Of a DNA stretch of 64,000 nt, positions 22,684 to 36,483 are shown piece after piece. Position 1 is the stretch's first letter. The number at the start of each line of letters is the position of its first letter. The notes beneath the pieces are model-generated. The model saw only the letters and a program-made list of their open reading frames with translations. It searched no databases and was not told where the DNA came from. Location of the stretch: the NCBI GenBank assembly GCA_942159475.1, contig OW804096.1, positions 108,350,194 through 108,414,193 of the forward strand. The letters run 5' to 3'. The translations under genes and the position numbers were made by a program. Origin of the DNA: Sthenelais limicola. Lineage: Eukaryota > Annelida > Polychaeta > Phyllodocida > Sigalionidae.

Positions 22684-25600
22684 AGAAAATGTATTCGAAA
22701 ATGTTATTTTTTTAAATTAGACAAGATAGTGACTTGTCCTTGCAACTCAAACCCCTTTGGAAATGACAGTGCTATTGAACCAATACCAGTCATCCTTTCT
22801 CAGCTTTATCTCCCCTCCGGAATCTATATTGCTTGACGACCCATTGATCAAGCAAAACTTTATTTTTATTAGTTCTATGTGTGTCTTGAGGACTGTACCA
22901 TCTTATTGGAATGCCACAAAACATACCCAATTTACCTTCCAGCTCCTTTGCTCATATTACATTGCTTGATGGACGTCAATATTATCCAATAAATCCCGCA
23001 CTGGATTTTCTACTTTGGAATTTATGAACACAAGACATGCACCCGGCAACGCTTGTGATCGCATTCCCGCCTTGCAATCTTCTAACATTATCAATCATGT
23101 AGTCTCTCCTGTACTATGGAAAGGACTCCTGATTCAGTTGACCCCGATTTGCCCCTTCTTCGTCACTACCAGTTATTTCTAACGATTCCGGCCACTCGTT
23201 CCTTTCCTTATCTAAATTCCGGCTTGTACCAACTCCTTCTGAAGTTTTTGATTACCATTGTCCCCGCCTTAGCCTCCCTCAGTACCTTTTTATGTAAAAT
23301 GCCTCGTTCGGGTAACTTCGTTGCGGACTGTTTCCCTACGTTCTACTGTAAATCAAGTTAGCAAGGAATGCAAGGGGTTTCAATTAATGCTGAAATCTGG
23401 AGAGAGGGAAGTCTTAGGACAGGCTCTCTCATTGCAAACCTTTGTCCCGCCGTCTAAGTTAGCGATCCACTCTATCAGAATGCCAACGCCCAGACGCAAC
23501 TCCATTATGGCAGTTGGCTCTAGCTCTAATGCATCTATTCACGAACTTAACAGATTAAATTAATAATCTCACTAACTCATGTACATGAGCTCCCCCTTGC
23601 AGGATAATCAACATCCTTCATGTAGCGCAAAACTACGCGTAACTCTGAGAATATTGCTACATTTACTGATAATCGCAATCTATGATTAATGAAAGCCAAA
23701 TCGTCGCCAAACCCAAATTTATCGTTCTTACATTAAGAAGATACTAGCTCGAAATAATTACAGATATACTGGGAATTAACCATCCAAAAGGGCAAGTAAC
23801 AATTTAAACATACGTCGCACACAAGTCCTCAAACAGACACATGCAATTACTCTTGCTTCAAATTAATTTCCTATCCAAAGTTTCTTCCCCTTGATCGTAG
23901 GCCTAACCTTAGCATTGTCCTTGCAGGCGGAGGAGACTTTGCTAAATTTCTAAATTCGCCTTCCACCCCGGGAGCTAACCTTTCTTGCAAAGGTCACAAA
24001 GGACGATGTCTATATACTACTGAGAAGCGGGGGGAGAGCCGCCGGGACTATTCAAGAAACCCTCCCCTATTATAGCTATCTTCCAAACAAGAACCATTAA
24101 ACAAGGCCCTATCAAATTGGTTTTGTGTGCAACATTTACTTCAGTGACCTTTAGATTAGAGTATAGGCTGAAGAGGTACCTCCTCTTAAAGGTATTTTCT
24201 GACCTCGACGGGAGAGGGTATTAATTGTGAATGACCTTGGCAAAGGAGTGCCTCAACAATAGAAGGTTTTTGTGTATATTTCTGGTCGGATCAATATAGA
24301 AGCCCCCACTTGAGTGCACATTTTTATAAACAATTCTTCCATACTAAGGCAAGTGAAAGGGTTAGATGGGCTAAGAAGTGTATGAATCTTAAAATATATA
24401 TTTAGTTTTTGATCATGCATTTTACAGGTAAGTTGCTGATCCCCGTACAATATGGTATAATACAAATGTGTAAGGCCAATTACCTTTGTGGCAACACACT
24501 TTGCGAGCTTTATGGATACTTTGACCATCTGGAGTGAACCGCAAAGTAGTTTTATTGACTAATTTAAGAACGCTCAGGTACAATTTTTGCATGAAGCACT
24601 GTAGGGTAGAGCGCTAAAGGATTACACATATGGAATACCGACATTTGTTGATTTAATTACAGAGAATGGTGTGATTTAGTATGTATGTTTTAAGCCACAA
24701 CTGCGATTTGTGCTCTTTTAACGGTGGGAACGTGTTTTTATTCTTGATTGTCATTGCCATTATGAAGAAATATACTACAACATGTGTAGATGTATTGAGG
24801 CTGTACTACGTAGAATGTTGTTTTGTAATGCTGAAGAAGTGTAAAAAGTATTGCTTCAACTAATAAATATATATTCAATTAATTAAAAGGCGTATACATA
24901 CATGTTGCTATGATGTTGCAACCAACTGATCAATCAACTGATTTTAGCCTTCGCGTGACGGAAACCACGAAAACCATCAAAATTCTACTTCCAAAAATGG
25001 TATGAATCATTTGATTCAACTAGCAATAATAATTCTGAAATTCCAGGCGTACAGTTCACCTAAGAAATGTGTGGCTCTAAGTGATACATAGTACATTGTA
25101 TATGTCGTATGGACCCATCTTTAAAACGCAAATTTCGAAAGTTATATACTGTAAATGGAGCAAGTTTACATAATTAAATTTGATCAGAATCTAGTGTTTA
25201 CCTTTGTGATTCAACACGCCGAAAGCAATGCTGGCGTGTCCCAGTCAATATGGAATGACTTCCAGCCTAAGAGTGGTGGGAAGCTTTCCCCATTTAGGCG
25301 ACGCCATTTCTAAGAGGACCTCTCCAAACTAATTGCTTCGGCTCGAGAAATATCTCGATTGCGATTGATTCAAATCGGGAACTCTTCACTAGGGGGTCTG
25401 GTCTGGTCTATACGAGGGGAAATAGGTTTTAATGGCTATTTGCTCTTACGGGGGGCAGAGCTTAGTGACCCTTGGTAATCACAAAATTCAGAAAATGATC
25501 GATTGCGATCGTCCGATTCATGCTTCACTTCATTCCGACTATAATCAATTCCCTCGTGGTCTTCTATTTTAATTACGCATTGTAGCCCCCACAAGCACCT

Positions 25601-26542
25601 AATTAGAAATCCAACGTTAGCATGTTTAATTTTCAAAACGCATTAAAAAATTGAATGCAAACGATGGGAAACAAGCCTCGTGGGTATTTTCAGGGGCGGG
25701 GATGATTGAAATTTGTAGTCTTAAATATGGATAGAAGTATTTGTTGCTCTCGTGCGAACCTATAGGTAATGTGACCAGGGTCAAACCCTCCATTCATTTT
25801 CCCTGGGCTGGCATTGGGGCTGGACTATTGAGAGGCCCGATGGAAATTATGGCCTGCCATACTGACCAGCCCACGATAGTCTGTCTACAAAGGTTGACCA
25901 TAGGAAAAATATTCTAGTCCTGACCATTTGAAACATGTGTAGAATGCTTCCAACTTATCTGAAACATACTCAAGTTGTGTGGGAAATATTGTTATTCCTG
26001 ATATCGGAATCCTTCCTTGCCACGCCTACCCACTTACTAAAACTAGGCTTCATCATTTCCCCATGGGTTGCCAGAGTGACCACTGAGGAAGCAAGGACCT
26101 TTTCCACTATCACTAAAGGGTCCCCATAGGTCGCGTGGGTCATGAGAGTCCGTTATGAACTGTCAGATAAAAGGATCTCTCCCCCTTGGATATTTTGAAT
26201 TCACATGTCGTACTATTCGTATCAACGAATTATATGAGCTCCGTGACTTGAGGGTCAGAATGTTCATGGCTTGCCTGGCCAAGAATGACTTTGTTTCATT
26301 GAAGCCAACACAGATTGCAAAATTATAAATTAATTCATTTTTCCTGTTTAACATCTTTATTGGTACTATATGAAAATTTCCCTCGTTATACCCCTTTCCA
26401 CTGAACAGGCATTCCCTCTCCCTGTACCAAAAGATTACTAATCTGGTTGAGATTCATTGAATTAAAAATCCCATCTGTATTTCTAGAGATAGAAATCCAT
26501 TACAGGTTAAGGGGCAATGAGGGACGTGATTGATCTATATAA
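22684..26542. other. Non-coding background with one recursive-splice-like site
   Basis: Short frames at 23116-23361 and 23321-23563 overlap each other and resemble no family. A second acceptor-donor junction lies at 24427|24428. CGAGAAATATCTCG at about 25342 is a small palindrome. I see no other repeat or RNA gene. Confidence 0.55.
24406..24433 (+). other. Recursive-splice-like site (zero-length exon)
   Basis: CATGCATTTTACAG is followed directly by GTAAGTTG (junction 24427|24428). The donor half is consensus. The pyrimidine tract is weaker than at 21071 or 48874, so this is the less convincing of the three GTAAG sites. Confidence 0.25.
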
Positions 26543-26745
26543 TTTTTTTTTATTTAGTATTTCTATACAGCACATCTTCTGTAATAGCGACAGTTGAGTT
26601 ATCAACAAACAAGTACATTGTACAATGAAGTTCTAATAATCAATTGAAGACATTAACATTGAGATATGGGCTCACAGATGATAATTCAATACAGAATAAC
26701 TATGGTCTTCCGCCCACCGCTGTGTCTATCTAGACCTAACTCTAA
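26543..26745 (-). mobile_element. Dispersed A-tailed repeat, copy 1
   Basis: This segment aligns through most of its length with 53852-54045 in the same orientation. Shared words include TTTTTTATTTAG, AAGTACA, ACAATGAAG, ATGGGCTCAC and CGCTGTGTCTA/TGCTGTGTCTA. On the minus strand the copy ends in a run of A, as expected for the tail of a SINE or a 5'-truncated LINE. No coding frame is shared by the copies. The boundary distal to the tail is approximate and no target duplication was found. Confidence 0.65.
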
Positions 26746-27234
26746 TGAACAAAGTCCATAGTAAGACCAATAAAGGTCAAGATCAGAAATAAAATTAAAT
26801 GAAATAAATTTCGAAATTATTAGTTTGGTAAATCTAGTGGCAGCGTGAAGGTACAGCATGGGAGTTTGTGTATGATTGCGGGCTTTTGGTTATTTGTTTG
26901 GCGTTTTGATGCTGTACATGTGATGTGTAGCTTTTGTTATTATGAGACATTTTGACCATCTAGTTGATAATATACCACCATTTTATTCCCAAACATATAA
27001 GCTCAAGGTTCGTATGGATTCACTAATGAGGGGTGTTCTTATGTACATGTATGCCCATACTTATTATGAGGTGCATTCATGGCGGTATAATAACAGAATT
27101 GTTATGGCACACGTAGGCAAACAAATCAAACTACTCCCAGTGTCAAAACGCAGTGACAAGTTGCGTATAGTGTTACCTGTTTATGCTTGTTTTCATTCAT
27201 TTTGATCATGGAAACATTTTAATAAATGTTATAT
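26746..27234. other. Non-coding background
   Basis: An 87-codon frame at 26942-27205 has no recognisable features and no supporting splice signals. I see nothing else before the hairpin at 27235. Confidence 0.5.
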
Positions 27235-27326
27235 AATATGGAATAGTACTCGGCACACATAATCGGAAATTTATCGAACATTCCATAAATTTTCAATTAT
27301 GGGCGCCGAGTATCATTCTTCATATT
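27235..27326. ncRNA. 92-nt hairpin, microRNA-precursor-like
   Basis: The 40-nt left arm (27235-27274) and 42-nt right arm (27285-27326) pair along almost their whole length around a 10-nt loop (CGAACATTCC). Next to the loop AAATTTAT/ATAAATTT gives eight perfect pairs; further out TACTCGGC and GCCGAGTA pair; the base is AATAT/ATATT. I count well over 30 pairs, including a few G-U, with four isolated mismatches and one 2-nt bulge. Size, loop and stem quality match an animal pre-microRNA. I do not recognise either arm as a known microRNA, and the strand cannot be told. The alternative is a very short palindromic MITE. Confidence 0.45.
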
Positions 27327-30300
27327 AATCTTTGGAGGCGAAGCAGTTAATTAATATATATATGGGACATTATCATATGTAGCATTAGCCTTTTGTGCCA
27401 CATCGGTATTTACAATGCAATCATATCGATCCTTTGGAACTATGTTATCTCATAATGTATGACTGATGTCTCACTAAGGATCTCTTCGAACCTTGATTAG
27501 CATTGCTTCTTCTTTTTGTATAACTGTGGGTTATCCATGAATTTTATGAGTGTGTTACTAATTCAATGATTTAGTCCCTCTCATTTCAAACTTTCCATTG
27601 TAAATTTTCGTTGTTTTCCCCCTGTAACTGATACTTTCGAATCACCAGTACCGGCTGCCAAGCACAAGTTCTCAATTTAACCTTTTACTGGATATTTGAA
27701 TTGAATACAAATTGCCTCCTGATTTTATGCGATCAATATCATAGCCAGTTTGGAGCCCTTGTTCACCCCAAAAATTTGGACATCACTTATTTCGTATCCT
27801 ATGCAGCACTAAGGATGCCTAAAGTGACACTGTGTCGATTCTTTTTACTAACCAACCGCATTCGCCTTTAGTTCAAAGCGGCGTGGGAGGACTATAAAGA
27901 AAGGATGGGGAGCGTGACCCGTCCATGTGGGAGCACTACCGGGGATGGTGGGTTTCCTATAATAATGGGCCCAGCGTTTCCCCTCTATTTGTGCCTCCCT
28001 CATAACCTTGTGTCCAGTGGGCATACCATCCTGGGTGGTGGGTGTCGATCCCATAATGGCCACCTGTATGTGAATAAAAGACCCCCAAACATTTTGCACC
28101 CCTATTCCACGGACGTGACCAGTTCGATTTTCTGACCATCCCTTATCATTGGCAATAGAAATGCTTCCTTTCCAATTAGGACACATCTTTACTTGTTCAT
28201 TACCAAAGTGATAAATTAGTTGGAGGCTCGCACGAATCCAGACTTCGTTGTCACTAGCAAGGCAAGACAAATGTGACAATCCACTAAAATTGTATTAACC
28301 TTAAATGAACTAATGGACTGAGAAGGCATGCGTCACTGCATGGGTTCGTGCCGCCGATGCAATTCATAGGATTACCAATAGGGCGCCCTTGTCGTTTCCT
28401 CGCCCTATCCACAGAAATAAACTCTCTGGGACGCGGCGTCTAAAACAAGCTTGTCAGGGAATTAGGCGTAGTATACGTGTCTTTAATGTGTCCCCAACGC
28501 CAGACGTAGAATTATCTGTTGGGAGGTTGCTGGGGTAGAGGCCAAATAGGGTCTTTGAGGGTAGCCCAGGGATTTTACCCATGATCCCGCTTGCGATTAT
28601 GAAACGTTGAGGCTTCCGGTCATCCATCAAAAGAGGACAGAATAGTTTTCACTAAGCGGGCCGTTCCTTATGTCGATACCCATGGGATGAAAGATGGAGG
28701 TCAGCTGATCATGGAAGGTCAGGTAATAATGGCAAGTGTGGTCACCCTATGGGTTCACGCAGGGCAAGAGGTTTTCTTCCAGGGGTCTCAGTGAGATACA
28801 CTGACAATATTTAAAGGCCACGATTAGAATTCCGACAAAGCTATCAATATCACATCATTCAGGACCAAAGATTATTCCTGATATTATTATACCTTTTTAA
28901 AGCTAAGCTATGTATAGGTTGTATGGCACATTTAAATTAAACTGTGATTAGATCAGCTGGATACGATGAGATTTATCCAAACGTTAAATAAGGAAAAGGG
29001 CATACCGGTACGCAGTTTACAAGAGGGATTTATATTAATGTAAATGCACCAATAGCCGTATTAATAAGTTGATTGCACGTGAATGGAAAAGGAATTTAGG
29101 AGCAAAACAAATATTCTTTATGTGGTTCCAATGTAATGCATCCGTTCCTCCAGCAGAACTAAAGCAATTAAGATTATTTATCTTAATTATACTTTAATTT
29201 CTTTTTATCGGATTTAATCATTCACGTAAGGAAGGCAGCACAATTTTGAGTGAACAAAATGGCTACACCTTCCAATACTACAGCTGCTTATGTTCATGAT
29301 TCAATAATTCCTGAACAGAAAAGTCAACTTTAATGCGATTATCTACTTTTAACTTGCACGCTAGTGCCTTGGCTAAATTATGTAGAGTATAATCCATCGT
29401 GTAAGGGTAATCTCTAGAGGGGAACTAAAATGTTATTAAAGAGTAATAGAATTAATCCTCGTTCGTCAACTGCATAGAAGAGCCCTTGGATAGAGAAAAC
29501 ATTATAAGCCATTGTCTGGGAAGGAGAGTGCGTGTATTGCCTTGAATCATACTTATTACCCCTCCTCAATAAGTACCATTGATACTGTTTAAATGGAATT
29601 GGGATAGGGATGATACTCGATTGGAAAGGCTCCGGCTTAGAAGTTCGTGAGTCGAGCTGGTTATTTTTATTTGTCGCGCTTAGAAGTTAAAAGTGCCAAG
29701 CATCTCAATAAATTAACTCGCTTTATCAAAGGACTCATTATCTAAGATTAGTTCTATTATAGATTGAGTAATCCTGCTTTAATGCAGTTTGATTATAGAC
29801 AGTCACACTGTTGTTAATGTTTTTCAGTCGCATTATAAAGGATATACCGATATACTCCTAGCCTTGACTAGATTAAAGAGAATTTCCTGTGTAATACGAA
29901 AAAAAGGTATTGCCAAATGATATATCAATCAGCGATTGGTAAATCATTTTGTTGCACATAATAGTTATCGTGTGTTTCGTTTTTGTCAATCAAAACATTT
30001 ATTGCAGGTAAACACAAAAGGGTTCTGCGCAGTACGGGATATAGATTCTTACATTGCAATGGCAATCCAACCGTGGCTGTGTGGTCTTTATTCTGGCTGT
30101 TAGTATACCCGAGGAAAAGGTCATGGGATACTTTATAAAATATGGATCGTATCCAAAGGGCTTTATGCGTTAATTCCCGATGCACTTCCTTTTTACCATA
30201 TATATATATATGCCGAACCTTAGTTCACACGGTTCATAATAGTGAGTATAGAATGTTTGGGAGACACCTGTAATAAATAACTATTAATGCACTTGTCATA

Positions 30301-33300
30301 TTCTCTGTGCTGAGTGACATAATCAATAGGATCTAATCTACAACAATGCCTCTATTCGGAGCAATCCCATTGATCCAAGCCAGAACTGGAATCCAATAGT
30401 GAAGCATGTATAGAATACATAACATCTAGTAAGTAGCTAGAGAGATCAATCGCTTACAGTTCAAATACTTAGCATCAGCCAAGGATAAAGCATGGTTGAC
30501 GCAATTCTCAGAGCTTAATGTTTAGAGTTCAAGGATATTAGTGCACGTCTACAAATAATTGTGTCTACTGTTTTGCTGAGTTGTTATTGATATTATTGAT
30601 TGTTTATACTGTGCAACATACTTAAAATATCTCCTCGTGGTCTTTTTCACTTGGCACAGTTTGGTCTTGGAGAATATTATAACCATACATTATTTATGCA
30701 TATCTATATATACAATACTTATGTTGTATAATATACATTAAAGAGATACGTAATGTATGTATAATATTTAACCTACAGTCCTGAAACTAGCACGCTTAGA
30801 TCTAGAATGCTACTATTTCTAATTATAATAATTACCAAGTTATAGCTGCAAAGTATGGATACTTTCAAGCATAGCTCTGGCACCGAGTCCATTAATTAAG
30901 GCACTGCAGCTGTGACAGGGATATATCCCTCCCCCATGTCTAATCCCGTTGCGCATAACTCCCTGATCACATTCAAACTACTCGGCTTAAATTGCACTTA
31001 GAACATTCAAAGGGCGTAACGAGGATATGAACGTGAGCGAATTTTCCGTATCAGAGGGTGAAGGCTTTTGAGAAGGTCTTAACATCAATTAAGGTATAGA
31101 GTTATATCTACTTAGTAGGGGATTGATCCAAGGTACAGGTAGAAATCGTTGAGTAAGGAACGTGAAATCGTCGAGTAAGGAACATCTGCTCGCCATGTGA
31201 TCGCCCAGCTCATACACGTTTACTGCGTCTCCTTTTAAAACTTGATGTGCCACTTGGTCTTGCTAGTAGGACTTACATTGTTTGTTAATATGAATGTAAA
31301 GTAAAGGGGCTGGTCATTTATTCACACTCCAACACAATACTATTGATACTGAAAGTTATAATTATGCTCTTCAAGCACTGAATGTGTAGGTCACTCTTGC
31401 TACCCTGGATATATTCCAAGGTACTGTAAAAAAACACACCAAACAGTTGGTTGTTGCTATTCGTGTTATTTAGAATCAGTAGTTTTCTGTTCTATTTACA
31501 TTTGATATTTTAAAATATGGCATATTCAACAAGTCTTAAAATCTCAATAATGTATGTCATGTGGAAGGAGACAAGAGTGATTGATCATTGATCAAGAATA
31601 ATAATACGAGAATGTATTAATTGTATCGCTTGCATTGCAGCTTTTCATGAATATATGTTGGGAAAAACATGTCCAATATTGTTGAATACGGTGTGTGATG
31701 AATAAGAAGAGCCGTGTTAACCCAAACCCCAGTCACCTAGCACTCCATTTACATCTGCCAAAGTGTGATGTACTATAATGAAGTTCCATGTCCCCCAGAC
31801 CCTTCTCCATGTCTGCGGCGTCTTATCTAGCACAACACTGCTCGAGCCTGACCTCACCTCCCAACCTCCCAAACCTCACCAACATATACCAATAACAATT
31901 TAATTAAAAGACCAGAGAAATCGCCCACACGGGAATTGCTGGTTAGATCCCAAACACAGCGGTCTTATAGGACTCGTTTGGATCTATTCCTATTCACCTG
32001 GGTGTGAAAGGGTGACTGGGGCAACCCCATAAACCACTAATCACCCGCCTGGCCCTCTTCTTGGTTCATGGCAATGCTTCCGAGGCCCTGCACGCAAGGA
32101 CGTTCTATGAATGATAACGATTACTGAATATGTTCCCAATTTTTGCCTCCTCCTCGCCCATATATACATTTATATATATTATGACGCTCCCCTCCGTACA
32201 TTCGATCCCCTGTGGAGAATTGCATGGACTAGACCGGCAGCCAGGGCAGTGTAGCTTACCTGGGACTTATCCTAAATGGTAAGCATGCAGGGGATAGGTT
32301 CTAGAGCCCCCCTTATCTGATTACGGACAGAGTGATTGCGCTAGAATCTCTGGATTTACCTAATACAAACCCCTGCTTCCCAGCCGGCTGATCCAAATAA
32401 TGCTTCTATATATATAAAGCCGTGAAAATGTTGGAACGTGAACAAACACACTTATGTAATTGGACAGACGTCTACTGAGAATATGTATACACGGCGTGTT
32501 GTAGGCAAGCTTGCCTTGACCAGAAATGTTTGTCTAAGGTGAATGTTCACTGTTTATGCTACTGTAAATGAGTTTGTCTTGTAGTGAAACTTTTCGCATA
32601 GTGATGTTTCTCTAAGCTCCCCAATGTTTATTTGTGTTAGTATAGTATTTGCCCTAATATTTATCCTTATATGTGCTTAATATATATATATTCATTGTCA
32701 GTAAGGCATACCGTAGTGGCCCGTTCATAAGCCCGGGCTTTTAATTCTTTCAAGGTCCCTTTTGGCACGGCTTGTAATTGAGATAGGCTTCTATTTGAGA
32801 TAGGCTTGTATTATTTTCGTGATGCATGCATTTTCAGTTTCAAGAGTACTAGAGAGTAAAACTATATATTATATATACATGACTCAATAACAATTAAGCA
32901 TAAATAAAAGGCTCTCCCGACAGACATCCCCAATTTTCCCAGGCTAAAAATAGCTGTATAGAACACAACTAAAACACTAAAAAAAGGCTTCAAAATCACA
33001 TCTCCACCCCAGATACCTTCACAAACCACATACGTTGTCCCCCAGAGAGGGTGGACGGAACTGTACAGATCAGAAAAACGGTTCGTAAAATAATAGATTC
33101 CAAGAACATGTCAGACAAAGAAACCCCTCTTCACGTATATTATACGGATAGATGAACGCGCTACTTCTAGAGATTATTATAATCCGCAATGCCCTACACT
33201 ATAATGTTTAATCCATACGCGGTCCCCTACAGAGATCAGGAAGTGGACTTTGTAGACTTTGAGTGCAGCATAATGGGGGTCCATGCTCCAACTGTACTTT

Positions 33301-34609
33301 TAAACAAATTGCACCGATTCCCGGTAATTTATCCAAGCGCAAAAAAACAAAACGTTATCAAAAGGTCCTTCCGTCATACTTAATCAAATGTTTGTGCCAA
33401 AAGGAATGGAGTTACACCAGCGTATTAAACCAATTATTTTCAGATTCACTGTACTTTGTTACCTGGACCATCTTGGAACAGATGGAGAACACAATAGGCA
33501 TTGTAATTCTATTGGAAGTCTTTCCAATTTCGTGCACATTTTGTTCTTCACGGGTTCCAGGTTTTTTAATGATTTTTTTTCAGGTTGGATTTCCTGAAGC
33601 TATTTGTCCAGGGATCCAATGCAAGCAAGATAACAAGCAGACAATTTATTAGATTTCCTTGCTTTTTCCGGAATCGCAAATTGGAACGATAATTGCCAAA
33701 AGACCAATTTTCGGATGAATGGCCAGACCTTTAGGTCCAGTAAATAGTAGAGGGGATTTTAGAGACATGGGACAAGAATAAGTGATTTTGCACAACAAGA
33801 TGTGCTTGCAGGTGGACATGGTAGTATAGAGCGTTCTTTCAACAAAATCATTATTCGTCACTTTATAGCGAGTGATAGAGAGCTATAGTGAGTGACATTC
33901 TCAGCGAATTCACCGAATGAATAAGATAGATTTCAAACACAAGTTTAACAGAGGGACACATTAGCTCTCAGTCGAATCACAATGTGCAGGAATAGAGTGA
34001 AATTCTTATGCTCGAAGTCATCTGATCCCGAAACACAAGCTGTAAGTGGTGTTGGATTTGTTAAGTGTATTTCATTGAGCCCTTAAGAAATGTATAGAAG
34101 ATTCGGCCTAATGGTTTGGAACAAGCTTGACCACAGGTGTGAGGAGGCAAAGAGACTAGTCTGTATGTGCTCTCCAGCCATTGACAGCTTTACAAGCCTC
34201 TCAACCAGGCTCAACACGTAATATCCTAGGGTTCTTTCTCCAGTTTTCGACTCCTAATTGCCATCTATTTCGCCAGGGATTCTAAGGGATCTTTTTGTAT
34301 GAGAGTAGCAATCCGGTGCTGTTCTCTTGTTTTCCCAGCACGTAATTGACACAACGCATAGCAGCATCGTGAAACTGGTTGGTGAAAGAAAAGCAAAGAG
34401 TTCCGGTTGTAGCGATGAGAAGGAAGAATAAAATAGGATTTTAGTAGAACTTGTTATGTCCAGAAGAAACTTACCACCGGCGAAAGATCATAATGTAATG
34501 ATATATGTAGGACCTGGTGGTAATTTCCTTCTCGGAAGTAAACATGCAGTTCGCACTACCAATGAGTAAGATGCTCTTCCATATTTTCTTGTAGCGCCTT
34601 AATTTTGAC
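27327..34609. other. Non-coding background
   Basis: The longest frame is a 143-codon minus-strand stretch without an initial ATG (27848-28279), unlike any known protein. Small items: a perfect AATTAAGAT/ATCTTAATT hairpin at 29166-29188; an acceptor followed by GTAAAC at 30007|30008; a TA dinucleotide run at about 30198-30211; a good but exon-poor minus donor at 32257; a duplicated 17-bp word GAGATAGGCTT at 32780-32810; and a minus donor GGTG|GTAAGT at 34475 ending a possible 81-nt exon (34475-34555). I identify no gene. Confidence 0.5.
31142..31184. repeat. 22-bp tandem duplication
   Basis: GAAATCGTTGAGTAAGGAAC is followed immediately by GAAATCGTCGAGTAAGGAAC, period 22, with one substitution in the shared 20 bases. 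The similarity suggests a recent replication slip. Confidence 0.9.
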
Positions 34610-34959
34610 AATAGGGGACTTGCATGTGCCAAGTGCGCATGTTTATTGCAGTGCATCCTAGGATGCATTCTGTTGAAATCTGACATACAAATATTTGGGA
34701 AATTTTTATCGAAAATTGCAAGAATGTTTTCACCAATATTAGAGTTTGTATAAATGAGTTATGAAAACCAAATGCATGATGGGAAAGATGGGGACTTGTG
34801 TTATTGAAACATGTAAAACACATGGATATTGCCATTAGAGCATTGATAAATAGTCCATGCTGAACATGGCACGTTTTCTATAGAGTTTACACTGTACCAT
34901 TAGTCCCATAATTCAGTACGAATCAAGATTCAAAATGGCGGCTATGCAAATCCCCTATT
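34610..34959. mobile_element. MITE family with AATAGGGG ends, copy 1 (complete)
   Basis: The element starts AATAGGGGACTTGCATG and ends GCAAATCCCCTATT; in reverse the right end reads AATAGGGGATTTGCATAGCC. Terminal inverted repeats therefore span about 16 bp with one or two mismatches. The element is 350 bp, non-coding, and contains a perfect 16-bp palindrome (TGCATCCTAGGATGCA, 34652-34667). Diverged copies lie at about 40620-40888 and 53525-53780. No target duplication is obvious, so the superfamily is undecided. Confidence 0.8.
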
Positions 34960-36319
34960 CTATTCTCCCTGCGCATTAGTTGGTAGACATGCTATCAACT
35001 TTGGGGGAAAACTTCGGCAAGTGCCGGAGCAAAAATATCTTATCAGAGGATACACAGACTAAGAGTTCTATATCAGAGTCATGAAATCCATAAAATCTAC
35101 CATTTGCACAAAATATGTTGCATGTATCAGAACAAATCCATTCTAAATCATCCGCGATCTGTAAGATATGCGAATGATGCTTGGGTTTCCTGGTGAAAAT
35201 CCCTAGTTGACCGACGTCTTGTGTTTACACCGACTTTACAGTACATCCAATTTCCTTTTCGCATCTAGACACGATCTTGATTGCTTTTCAATGTAAGTCA
35301 GCGACAAGAGAGTGATTTCGTCTTAGATCTGTCCCTTCCATAAGCGACGGGCTATGCTTTTGCTTAGCTCATGCGCCGCCGACAGGGATGAATTCTCAGC
35401 ACATCATTTTTCTGGGACTTAACTTGGGCAAACAAGTCTGCAAGTGGCAAATGGAAAAGATATGGGGATTGATTCTAAAATTGATTCGCTCCAAATATGT
35501 AACCGACTTCAGCTCGGAGGCATGGGGAGCAAGTGTGGTACTGTCAATGTCCGTGGGATGGATGTTTTAAGGAAGCACAGAAATGGAACATGCTCTACAA
35601 AAATCCTATTTTATGCGTCTTTCTCATCGCTACAACTGAGCCCTATGAGCACCAAGGAAAGGTAACATTGTCAGAAATTTCCTTTGTTCTCGAGCCTTTC
35701 AAAATGACCAGAGTTTGAAGTTTCCTCTGCCTTGTCAGGCGTGTAATTCCAGATAAAAAGGCGAGCATTTTCCATCGAAAATTGCCAGGAGATTACACGA
35801 CAGAAGTGATGGGGAATTGATAAAAAAAAACATGAAAACAAATAAATCCTTTACGCATAACTAGGTGTTGGTTGTTAAGTACATTCCCTAATTCCTGTGC
35901 TATTGGACAGAAGAATAGCCGATATATTTTAATTATAAGCATGGTTAAATAAGCACCGATTACTTCAATCCATTGGGTTTAAGTAAAGGGCCCCCATCCC
36001 ATCCTTTCCAGCACTCACAGACGCTCGCTCCTATAGATCAAAATAAGCAGGCGAAGAACCGTAATATATGTACAACGCTGCCTATCACTGAAGCATATAA
36101 GTCTTCTTTTTGTGGAGGAGCTGGAACATTTAATATTGCTAGCCTTGCAAAGCTAATTAAGTTTAGATGAAGCTGCCTTGAAGCGGTCCCTAATAAACTC
36201 AGTCTGTACGTGTAAACGATGTGTGTGAGGAGAGTTCTCGCTTTAACGTTAAATGGGGGATAAATGTGATATTTACAACAAGATATAGCATGCTAGGGCC
36301 TGCTAAGGCAGTTGCTTAC
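34960..36319. other. Non-coding background
   Basis: Three overlapping short plus-strand frames at 35388-35718 have no family resemblance. CCAAGGAAAG|GTAACA at about 35661 is a moderate donor. I see nothing else of note. Confidence 0.5.
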
Positions 36320-36483
36320 CACCCTAGCCCATCTCCTGCGTCCGGGCTTCCGTGGTATCATTTGTTTTCGCCAGTGTCCACAGCTGCAGTAGATAGCCTT
36401 CCCAGGACATTGGCATGCAAACGGAGCTCCTCTGAACCTTCGGCAAATACCACCAAAGGAATACAAATTCACAGGCCACATGC
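36320..36483 (-). CDS. Weak candidate exon, cysteine-containing
   Basis: On the minus strand an acceptor with a poor pyrimidine tract (AAATTGAATCAG) is followed by about 54 open codons ending at the donor AGGGTG|GTAAGC. The peptide has clustered cysteines (GGICRRFRGAPFACQCPGKA, then YCSCGHW). Spacing does not match a zinc finger or EGF module that I know. The donor is good; the acceptor is the weak point. Confidence 0.18.

Noticed and set aside
27848..28279. 143-codon minus-strand open frame with protein-like composition
   Set aside because: No ATG at the start, other frames on both strands are also open, and no donor matches its end. I could not connect it to any family.
33649..33861. Minus-strand peptide LLFTGPKGLAIHPKIGLL recalling an LDL-receptor class B (YWTD) repeat
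   Set aside because: The similarity ends where YWTD should follow, there is no neighbouring repeat, and splice signals are poor. A profile search would settle it; a significant LDLR class B hit would reverse this.
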